From the NCBI GenBank assembly GCA_947579605.1, contig OX388322.1, forward strand, positions 1,984,001-2,048,000: DNA of 64,000 bases, given 5' to 3'. Positions 20,901-32,900 of the stretch are shown here, piece after piece. Source of the DNA: Athripsodes cinereus. Lineage: Eukaryota > Arthropoda > Insecta > Trichoptera > Leptoceridae. A program made the position numbers and the translations under genes. Every line of letters starts with the position of its first letter. Positions within the stretch are counted from its first letter, which is position 1. Under the pieces are notes generated by a model. That model was not told the origin of the DNA. It did no database searches and was given only the letters and a program-made list of their open reading frames with translations.

Positions 20901-23900
20901 TTAATTCCCAGAGAGATGTCTTTCGACTTATAAGGTCATTATCAATCCCTTATAAGTCGAAAGACGTCTCTCTGGGAATTAACAATCAATAGTAGAAAGA
21001 AACATTTGTTTCAAATTACATAATGGAATTCTACTACGTGTGCACCGATACAATTAATAAAATAAAAATTAAGACATTCAGGATGGGTGATACACGCAAC
21101 AAACGCCAATATTTCAATTTCACTAACAAATGTCTATAAAATATCCCGTGGAGCACCCGGTAAAGAATTGGTCTCTCACTCTTCTCCGTAAGTTTTCGAG
21201 TGTCCTGTAAAAGGCAGGTGTTCGAAAAAAAATAAGATATTTTACATCTTAAATTCAGCGATGAGGCTTGCCACCCATCCTGAATGTCTTGATTTTATAT
21301 TGGCACGAAGAGGACAGTTTGCATGTTTCTTACGTGCAGCTGATCTGCTGGCTACCCCACTTGTGGGATATGCCGTGATGGTATAGTAGTAGTAGTATGT
21401 CTATAAAAAATACACGATTCCCTTAATGTATTAAATATTTGGTTATGGAAATAATGTAGGTACCTACCTTTTTTCACTTCCACAAATAAATATTTCGAAA
21501 TTGTTTAAATATATTGATAGAGCAACGACAATATTATAGGTAACGTATGTCTTCAACAGTGCTATTATTATATAGCATATTTCACTTTCCGTCGTGTTTT
21601 TTAAGTATAATATAAATATAGAAAACTTACAAAAATGACGATTTCTCGAATATAAGACATTTCTGAAACTGGGCAGTCCAAAAATCATCAACATTACAAA
21701 ATCAACATATCAATTTAAATAAGTATAAAAAAATATGATGTATCATAATATATGCAGTACCGTGATTATCACTATATTGGTGATTCCTTCCATCTTACCA
21801 CGCTAAAATCTAATTAAAAAATATCTATAGCATCACGTCTTCATTGAGTTTGTATTTAGATTATTTTTGTTTACCGTAAAAGCTGTGTTTACCTGTCATA
21901 GAAACATTGTTGAACATTTTAACAAAGTATTCTGCCATTTATATTCTGTCCTGAAGAACAAATCATTTTACAAATTTGAGTCACCGACAATGTTCTGTTC
22001 CAAATTTAAAATTAAACATCTGAAAATAGAATTGTAATCCTACACCACACATCGCAGTATACCTATAACGAATAAATATACTATAGCGTGAACGCGATAC
22101 ACTAGTGAACATCGTTTCGGACACTAAAATCACATTTTTTTCGATAATATTATGTATGTAACTTAATTTGGTTATTCTTATGTGCATTTATTATTAATTT
22201 TGTCACTCAAGAAGTTTATTCCGTAGTCTTGTTAAATGACAATAAATTATTCTGTGTCTTAAATAAACCCAAATTATTTAAATACCCTTACAGAAAGCAA
22301 TATTTTTATACCGTGAAAGCGGAGTAGGTTAATAACTCCGAGGTCCGAGAGTCTTTATATTTGAATTTGATCATTTAATTACCTAGCAAAAACAAAAGAA
22401 AAATGCTTGCAAGTGTACGATAAGACAACTTGCATGTTTATTACATGCAATTAGTCCGCTGTCTACCCCACTCGTGGGAAATACCGTGATGGTATGAATA
22501 AAATAAAAAATGTAGTTTCAATTGCAACTTTGCTGGTTTCTTCACTGTAGGTATGATTGGTTTATTGCACATAATATTATTAATTACGGCATAATCTTTG
22601 GTTGCTAAATAAAATTCGATATACATACATACATACCATCACACCGCTTCCCTCGCGGGGTAGGCAGAAAGGATCGAGCGCCACTTCCTTCTATCCTCGC
22701 ATACATCTTTCGCTTCCGTCAATGTCATACAATTCCTGATGCATGCTCTCCTGTTCAATGTGCTCAAAACGTGACTGTCCGGATTTGATTTAAATGATCT
22801 TGTCATTTAATCCTCGGACGTTCACGTCTCCGCGGACCATTCCTCTCAGCCAAATAAATCTTCTTAGTCATTACGTTCTCATTCATTCTTTCCACGTGCC
22901 CAAACCATCTTAACTTATTTACATTCATCCTTGTAATTACACCAACTTTCATTCCACATTCCTTTCGTATATCACTGTTACGCACACGATCTCTCAGACT
23001 TTTACCACACTCAACGATCTCATTTCTACTGCATTTATGCCACTTTCATCCTTCTTTAACCATGTCCACGTCTCACTTGCAGACATTTGTTAGATTTGAT
23101 AAATCACATGTTTTATTGGTTTCTATAATTTTTTTCTATACCTGGAGAAAAATAATAGTCGTTGAATAACTAGTTTATCCCGTGGAGTCCCTGGTAAAGA
23201 ATAGGCCTCCCGTTTATTTCTGATTTCGAGTGTCCTTTAAAAGGCTTAAATTCTTATAAAGATCTCTTGTAAAACATTCAATATCCATTCATATTCAGCG
23301 CTGAGATATGCCACCCATCATGAATGACGTAAGCTTTTGTTGTCACGAAGAGGACGATATGTATATTGTTTTTCATCCAATTTTTCCACTAGTTATCTCA
23401 CTTACGGGAAACGCCATGATAGTATAAATTAATAAATAACTTATAGAATTAAGTAGGTGTATGTAATTATGTCGTCTTGTGTAAATCATGAACAACACCC
23501 CAGTCATACGAGACGGATACATTTACCGTATACCTGTCTCACTCTACCCAACACGAATCAATACGCACCTTGCATATATCGTCTTTCTTTGTTTACACAA
23601 TCGGGATATCATAACAATATTGTTACTTTCACAAATGTATTCATCTCATTCTAACACACGTAGATTCGGAATGTTTTACTTCATTTGCACCGCGTGCCAA
23701 GTGAGAGGCATCGTGTAATTCGAAACGGATATTGTTACTATGTCCATCTCTCTTCTTCTCTAGCGTGTTGTTGATGTTAAAGTGTATTCTGTTTCTCTCG
23801 CGCTGTGCGTATTTTATTTTAGTGATATTTGAAACGGTGTTGAGTTGCTGTGACTTTGTTTCGCTCCTTTTTAGCAAAGTTACGCAATCCTAAAATATAA

Positions 23901-26900
23901 TACTTATTATAATTATTCTTGTCGCCTGAATTATTTCGAACCGTGGAAAATCTCTACTTAAGATAACTTATATGTGCCAAAAATTTCTAAATATTTTAAT
24001 GGGAACATGTACCTACTTACCTATATTACTAAGAAAATCTCCCAAAATTTTTTCTGCATAGACATTCATTTCTGTTACTTTTCGAGTGTCTAGTAAAAGG
24101 CCCATTTGTTCTTGGTAAAGAATAGGTCTCTCGCTCCTTTCTGTTAATTTTAATCTGTTAATATCTTAGCTTGGGACTAGCTCGGTCTGTGTGAATTGTC
24201 TATGCATGTTATGGTATGTCATGTTAATTTTCGAGTGTCATATAAAAACAGGTAGGTTCTCGCTTGAACAGTGGAGCACCCGTCAAAGAATTGGTCTCCC
24301 ACTCTTTTCCGTAAGTTTTCGAGTGTCCTACTGTAAAAGGCAGGTGTTCGAAAAAATAAAGGCATTTTTACATCTTAAATTCAGCGATGAGGTTTGCCAA
24401 TAGCCACCCATCCTGAATGACTTATTTTTTGTTGGCACGTAGAGGACAGCTCGCATGTTTATTACATGTATCTGATCTTCTCTGACTATACTACATGTGT
24501 GATATGCCGTGATGGTATAGATAGATAGATTCACTTAACATTAGGTACATTTAAGACATAGGTAGGTACTTTCAGTTCAGTAGTGATAACGTTTGTCACC
24601 CATCCTGAATGCCTTAAACTTATATTAGCACGGAGATGACAACGCGTATGCTTATTACATATAGTTAGACCGCTGGCTACCCTACTTATTGGTAGGATAA
24701 TGTGATAAATTTTCGACTGTTGTATAAATTGGTAATGGTTAAACAATGTTAACATCTTCAGTTCAGCGATGGGGTATGCTAACCATCCTGAATCTCTTAA
24801 ATTTTATTGCGGACATCTCAGATTATTATAGAGGACATCTCAGATTATTATAGAGGACATCTCAGTTTTTTTATTGCATGAAGTTATTCTCCTGGCTACC
24901 TACACTCCTTGTGGGTAATAATACCACGATATTATAAATGATAGCGCAAAAAAGGAAGTTGGAAAAACGTTAAAATAATGAGGAAATAAAGAAATTAGAC
25001 TTGTTCAGGGAATAAAGAAATTAGATGAAAAATACATACAAATAAACAAGCGATAAATAAATGTTCAATAAAATTATTTGTATCTATTGATAATATTTTA
25101 GATTACTATGTATAAATTGTTAGTTTGTGAGCTTTTTTCGCTACCGCGGTTTCGGTGGAGCGTCCACCATTAACGAGCGTTAATCTAAAAAATAACAATT
25201 TATACATAGGAATCTAAAATATTATGTCTAGAAATTGTTATATTATGTAGTAAATGCCGAAAATATAAACAAAGTGAAAAAAAATATTTGTCTCTTTCAC
25301 TTGGTGCATAACTAATTAGCTGTCTCTTTTCTTTCCAGGTATTGCAACAAGCTGGTAATGTAGAGAGGCTAGGCAGGTTCCTATGGTCCCTGCCGGCCTG
25401 CGAGAAGCTCCATAGCAATGAATCTGTGCTGAAAGCGAAGGCTACTGTAGCATTTCATAGAGGGAATTATAAGGAGTTGTATAGATTACTAGAAACACAC
25501 TCCTTTAGCCCTCACAACCATGCGAAACTGCAAGCACTATGGTTAAAAGGTAAATATAATATTATCTATTGAATTAACACATGGAACATTTTGTGCTTAA
25601 ACCATATAGATAAACCTACAACTTTCCAATATTTCTAACACATGTGATAAGCATGTCATTGTTATCAGTTGATTTTTACGAAGTTCCTCAGGGAATTGAT
25701 TCCAGATATTAGGTCCCGCGATACTAAAAGCCCTGTCATAAAGAAGCAGGACTTGTTTTTTTGTTGTTTTTCGCTGAACGTAGGGAGTCTGTTTGAGAGT
25801 AAGAGCTCAGAAAGTGATTAAGATGCCTTATTGTTAGAAGAATGAGCGGATGCAAGAAGAGTGTTGTGGACAGAATGCGCGTAAATAAGTTACTGTGGTT
25901 TGGACATGTTGAACGAATGAATGAGGAAAGAATGACATAGAGGATATACTTGTCTGAAAGAAAGGGTGTTAGGAAGCGTGGGGGGGGTCCGAGAACCACG
26001 TGGCTGGATCACGTGGATCAAATTCTCTAGGACGGCCGTGTGTGTTGAGTAAGAGTAACCCACGTGCGTGCATGAGATATTGTATGAATGTAGAAGAAGC
26101 GAAAGAAGTATGTAAAGATAGATCTATATGGCGTTCTGTTCTCTCTGCCTATCCCACTTAGGACACGGCGTGAGGGTATAGTATAGTATTCAATGCATAG
26201 TAGACCATAAGGCACAGTTTGTATTGGACACTTTCATCCAATGCAACTTTTCCAGCAAAGGTGTGATTATGTATTTTGGAATGCATGCATGTAGGTATGA
26301 AGATTGAGTTAGTGTTGTTCAGATACTGGAAAGAGTTGAAACAATATCTGATTCCTGGAACTTGCAATGATAACATGTGGATCATGGACCCATCATACCA
26401 CACAGCAACACAACGCATCTAGCAGTGGCGAACTTTCTATACACGCATAAAATTACCGCGTACCTACAATGGCTTGCTTTAGATACATACAAAAACCAAC
26501 CCATGTCTCTAAACAATAGCATGCATGAATATGTAATTTCTTTTATCGATTGAGTTGACGCTTGTTTTGTAAAACTCCATATTAATGGATGTAAAGAAAC
26601 ACAAGTGTTTTAAGTTTTACTATTTTGAATATTATATTGACCTAATTTTGACAGTCGAAATTTACAGTTTGACAATGACTTTGAAAGTTGAAACTAGGTC
26701 ACTATATCATTAAAATAATAAAATTTTAACCATTTTTGTTTCTTTACATAAAGTAAAATTTCTTAGTCCTGAAACAACAATGAATAAGATGAAATGAAAG
26801 TAATTTTGTTTTTAATTTATTCATTTTATGTTATTACTGTGTTTACCTTCTTCAGCTAGAGTGACATCGAAGAAGGTATTCAAAAGATTTCACACACGGT

Positions 26901-29900
26901 ATAATATTGTGGCTGGCCAGATTTTCAAGCTGCCCACTACGGCACCTTCGGTGTGAACAAGATTTGCTTAGTGAAGATTTTGTGATAAATGGAAGTCCCT
27001 AGACTTTTGCGCTATCCAGGAGGTCGATTCGTCTTTTTCAATGAGTACCTACTACCTTTGCACTAAATTGTGCAAAACAGCGTGCATTGGATAGTACGAC
27101 ATAGTAATGTCTAATATTCATAACAAAAGTATATGTCAAATGTAAAAGGGTTAGTTCCGCCACTGCCCTTAATGTAATATTTATGCAGAAATTTCTTATC
27201 TGTTAAGTCGAGACTAGAATCGAGCTCAGTATTATTATTTTTAAATTGTTTATTTCCCCACTGCTTATCTCAATTTAATTATGTGTGTATTTTCGCTGGA
27301 ATAACAACACATATGCTCCCGTATCTGAAGTTGTTTCAAAACAATGGAAATGTTTTTTGATTGTTTATTTATTGATGATTAGAGATACATACGCAAAGAT
27401 TATTCTAAAAACTAAAAATACCAAATGTTTATATATTGTTATTTCAGTAAGTTAATGTAGGTACTCGCAATTGCCTTTAACAATTTGTATACAAACTATG
27501 AGCGGTGTAACTATTTTAGTTGCAATTTTAGGTCGTTGGGTTTGCATACGTAGAGCGAATTAATGATGGACATAAAAAAAAACATTCCTTCGTCTGAAAA
27601 TCACATGGCTTTTGACACATGGAGGACACGCATTAACCCACATAATGAACTGATTGTAATGTGCAAAGACAGATAGCATTTGGATTTTCCATCTTTCTGC
27701 CTATCCTGGCTTTCTCCCTTTCACCGTCTAACTACACATCTCTGGACACCTCACCTCGGCCTTCTGTATTTACCAATTTGTATAAGGTATATCTTTTGGT
27801 ATCATGTTTTTTTGTTTTCCTATTTATGTTATCTTCGTCTTGCTATGTTTCATTTTTTTATCACTTGTACTAAAAGGGACATTGATGAGAGAGTATAAAA
27901 GATTCCAACGATGGCGGTTTTGGTCGGTTGGCCCTTCAGTTCTGCAGAATGACTCACCCGCGAGGACAATTTTGGTTTGAATGTGTAGATAAATAGAAAT
28001 CTTTGACTCCTGAGATATTCGGGTGGAAGTAAGTCTGTCTTCAATACCCCGAAAAGGGATGGGATAAATAAAAATTAGACATATGTATATAAATATTTTT
28101 AGTCCTTTTAGATTAGGTGCGCTTGCGTACGTTAAGTACATTTTCCTTACTCCCAATGAAATATCTATATCAAAATACATCTATTGGTTGATGTCCTTTC
28201 GAGACGGTAATAATGTGCGAGTATGTTGGATGACTTATTCGGCCTCGTTTAATGGAGCATCCATCTCAATTCTTTATTTAACGAATTCCAGAAAGATTCA
28301 AGTGGAAACCTATGATTGACAATGTATTCAAAAATCTACAAACTAATTAGTATTGTTTTCTGATTGTTTCAGCACACTACATAGAATCTGAGAAACTCCG
28401 CGGCAGACCTCTGGGTGCTGTTGGTAAATACAGAGTGAGGCGCAAGTTTCCTCTGCCCAGAACCATATGGGATGGAGAAGAGACTTCTTATTGTTTTAAA
28501 GTAAGTACACCCATTCATTATATACTCCGGGTTGACTGGAAGAAATCGCATATGCAATAAATCCGCCTTTTGGAATTCTCTGTAAACATATCCTTGTATA
28601 CTAATTTTGATGTCAATTAAATTTTATATTATCATTTACTGTACATTAATTACACAGGAGGCGCGATTTCTTCCAATCAACCCAATGATCTGGCGTAATA
28701 CTTTTATACATTTATACATAGGTTTGAAGATTTTTTTATAATATAAAGTATTTAATATTATTTATTGATTTGGCGGAAACGTTGTGGTGGTTTCTAAACA
28801 TAATTATGAATGTTTGGAGTCAAAAAACTTTACGAATACCACTAAAATTTTTCTCATAGGTCAATAGATTATATTAGATAGATTAGTCAAATATTGGGCT
28901 TGAGAATGACAGGTTACCTGTTGAAATCTTGGTCGCGCGTATTATAAATTTTTAGTAGTATTAGTAAAGTTTTTTTTGTCTCCAAACATTCGTAATTATA
29001 AAGTATTAATGCTATCTATTATCAGTTGCTTGATTTGTTCTTAAATCGTTACCTATTTTGACAAACCTTTGCCATCTTTCTGAGCTCTGTGTTCTCAAAA
29101 CAGCTGCAAGTAGACCCCTACGCTCAGCAAAGACACATTGTTGAGATTACCTTAAGATAATTGCTTTTCCAAATTTGCGATGAAGTCTGTAACTTTTGTG
29201 TTGACGAGGAAAAAGAAATTCTACTATAAATGAACGCTTAATTGTGGTCAATTAAGCCAGATTTGTGTCACCATATCCTCGTTACAGAGACTTATACATT
29301 TATTTATTATTATTATTATTATTTGGATGATTTGTAAAGCGCCGTTTTGTGAAAAAAATCCACCTCAAGGGCGCTCTTTGCTAACTAAGGTTGTGCTTGA
29401 ATTATTCCGTGAGATTTCAGAGATAGACAAGTGTGGTTCTATGTTGATGTCATGCATACCTATTCATGTATTGCACATCTATATTGAAAATAAAATCGAT
29501 AAAGAAGAACAAATCGAACAATTTGGAAAATCGTTGACTGTTTTTTTCTTGTTTCGCAGGAGAAGTCTCGATCAGTGCTTAGGGATTGGTATACACACAA
29601 TCCTTATCCATCACCCAGAGAAAAAAGAGAATTAGCCGAATCTACTGGACTCACAACTGTACAGGTAAGTCTACTCTTTACTCCACTAAAATCTAAGACA
29701 AATGCTTGGAAAAACGCTTAGAGCTAAAGTGGTTCGTAAAACGTTGCATGATATGTATGTTGGGTGATTAATTCGGCGCCGTTTAATGGAGCATCCATCT
29801 CAAGGGCGCGGGAAACTATGTTTGAAGAGCGATGTCTAACAATGTTATGTTACGTGGATTTGATGATCACGTTTCATGTTTTTTTTTTCTCTGATCGATT

Positions 29901-32900
29901 TGTAAACACACTTGATTATTTTGTAATATCCAAAAACTTTATTGGAACGATTGAAAATGATAAGTAAAACGTTGCGAGATAGAGTGAAGAATGAGGATAT
30001 TAGAAGAATGAGCGGAACCGAGAGGAGTGTTGTAGATAGAATGCTTGTAAATAAATTATAATTGTTTGGACATGTGGAGCGAATGAACAATGAAAGGATG
30101 GCGAAGAGGGTGTACATATCTGAAAAAGGGGGTATGATAAAGTGTGGACGTCCAAGAACTACATGGTTTGATTATTGGATCAAATTCTTAGACGCCCGCA
30201 TGTTGAGTAAGAGAAATTAGCGGGCATGTATGAGAACTGGATAAATGCAGATTAAGCGAAAGAAAAATGTAATGATAGATCAACATTGAGTTCCGTTCTC
30301 TCTGCTTACCCCACCTGAGACACAGCGTGATGATATAGATAGATAGATAGATAGATAATACGGATCACTGATTTTGTCTCGTATTGTCACTTTTTGTAAA
30401 GATGGCCGCCTTGTATTTTGAGATGCAGCGCCAAAGTGATAGTTCTCAGAACTAAGGTCAGAGCAAGCTTACAATGTAATTTTAATGTGTGTATTTTTTT
30501 TGTTTCATTGAATAATATTTTCTCCATTTGGTCATTCATTATATTAATGTATTTTTTTTACACTTATAGCAATATGTAACGTAGAATAAAAAGATTATTA
30601 TTATAATGGATGCACACGTGTTTCTGGCACTTGTTATACATACTGTATTCTATTCTAAACAAACTATGGGATGCAGTGTTTAAGTATACCTGCGGTTCTA
30701 AAACTGTAGTTTCCACAATAGTGAGGTGATCGCTAACCTAATGGTAAAGTCTTAGATTCTGGGCTTAAAATTCTGAGTTTAATTCCTGTTGCCACCTGCT
30801 CAACCGAAAATTAAAAATTATGTCTTTTAAGAAACTGTTGAGCCTTCATTGAAGAATTTTTCGAGTAACGTGTAAAAGACAGATATTTTTTAAGTATCAC
30901 GTTTTAAGATATTTTACATTTACAATTCAGCAATGATTGTATGGAGAGGACGACTAGCATGTTCAAAACCTGTAGTTGTTCCGCTGACTACCCCACTTTT
31001 GAGTTTATTTATTTATTATGAAGGTGCATAACAGATATTTGATACATATTGGCCCAACGCATCAATCTGTAGATAGATAAATTTATCCTGAGGTTAAGCC
31101 TATCTCTAGGATATTTGCCGCATCAATGTAAAGATACGGCCTATCCCTAGGATAAACGACGCCATTTTTAACTACATCTTAAAGTGGTGGATAAAATTTA
31201 TCCTTAGGTTAAATCGTCCCAATTATCAAAATGGCGTCGTTTGTGAACAGCTGTGAAGGATGCGTTATGTGTTGTTTTTGCTTCATACATCGAGTATGAG
31301 TATTTTTTGACGTTCAACAATGTCGTATTATGTTTAAAAATGTTGTTAAATCATTGTTTCCACCATCTCAAAGAAAATATTCTACAAATAACGCGGTGAT
31401 TACTTTGAAGGAAAGATGACATAACCGCCATTTTTGTTTTCGTAGAATCGATTCACGTAATACTTTTAGCTATATACGGTAGATGGCATTATCAGATTAT
31501 TTGCATATTTTATCAACTACAAAAATGTATAATATTTTATATAAAAATGTATTCAAAATGTGGTAGAATGTATTAATAAACCACAAAAAATTACTTAAAA
31601 CGGAATTTTGACTGAAAAACAACAAAAGTAAAATCCTTATGTAATGTTTCGAGCTATGATTGTTGTTTTCACACAAAGTATTTCGTAATATGTGTAAAAA
31701 TATATTTAACAATATTTTTTCTTTACCTCGAAGCATATTTTTACAATTATATAAATTTGTTTTTATATTAAAATATCTTTTGATTTGCAAATAATAAATA
31801 TTTATTACGATATAATACGCTAGAGTGGAGCAAAATTGGCGCCAAACAAAGATCAAGCTACAACCATAGACAAAACATGCGATTTCAGTGTAGCCAACAT
31901 TTAAGACTGGTGGATAGCTATCCATTGGATAGTTTTAGATTGATGCGGCAAATAAATTTAACCATCACTTTATCCTTAAGATATATTTAACCTTTAGATA
32001 GCTAACTACAACTTTTAACTATATATTGATGCGTTAGGCCATTATCAGTTGAATCAGCAAAAATCACACAAATAATCCAACATCTAAACCATGCACACGA
32101 CATCTATATATACATTTTTTTTATAAATTATAATTATAAATTATATTTTCAAAGTAGCCTTATGCCTAATACTAAAGTCTTGGGCTTTCAATCAAAAGTT
32201 CCTGGGTTCGAATCCCAAGTTATTCCTATAGATTTAAGTGGTCCGTACAGCCTGTTGAGAAAGTCTCCAACTTTAAATCGATAGATTCCTGTTTCGAATA
32301 TGTACAATCTACTTTACCTTCACGTTATAAGCATATTGGGTTGTATTTGGGATTATTCATAAGTAAACATTGAACCTTACGTTGCGTTATAAACATTGAT
32401 CAATTTTAAAAACAAATTCTTAAAAAAAATACCGTCATAAATTTGAGAAGCAGTGGTGTTACCAACAGTTTTACCAAGTAGAGTAGAGTGTCTCCACTAG
32501 ACTTCAGTCAAATAGGATGTTATGGTCAGTGGTGTTGTAGATACTACTATATAGATACATAATATTATAGATATGCATGTGTTGTGTATGCATACAAGTA
32601 GTATATCCGCCCTCTACCTCTCAACCAGAGCTATATCATATTACACAGACCACATGCTATCCAACATATATAAGTAAATATATGTACATATATATTTTAT
32701 ATAAACATATCGTCGGTAAATTCATGAACTATCCTATACGCATTTGTCAAGATTTCACAGGAAATTCAAAAAACTGTTTTGATGGATGACATTTTCTATT
32801 ATGTGTCTAATTAATTCGTTACCTACGTGGAAGTTGTCTTAGAAATTTCTATAGTACCTATACTGATTTTCTAGGCGTGATTCGAAAAATTTCACAGAAT

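Larger units (their letters stand above)
17932..25338 (+). other. so: so intron 1
   Basis: 7,407 bp. SINEs of families A, B and C, a MITE, a foldback element, a LINE fragment and a palindrome near the 3' splice site. No coding frame belonging to the host was seen. Confidence 0.8.

Noticed and set aside
31497..31925. 142-codon - strand frame
   Set aside because: Composition-biased (Ile, Leu, Asn, Tyr, Phe, Lys), no motif, inside a non-autonomous TIR element.
32156..32230. tRNA gene on the + strand
   Set aside because: Only the T-arm-like part folds; no consistent D or anticodon arm.
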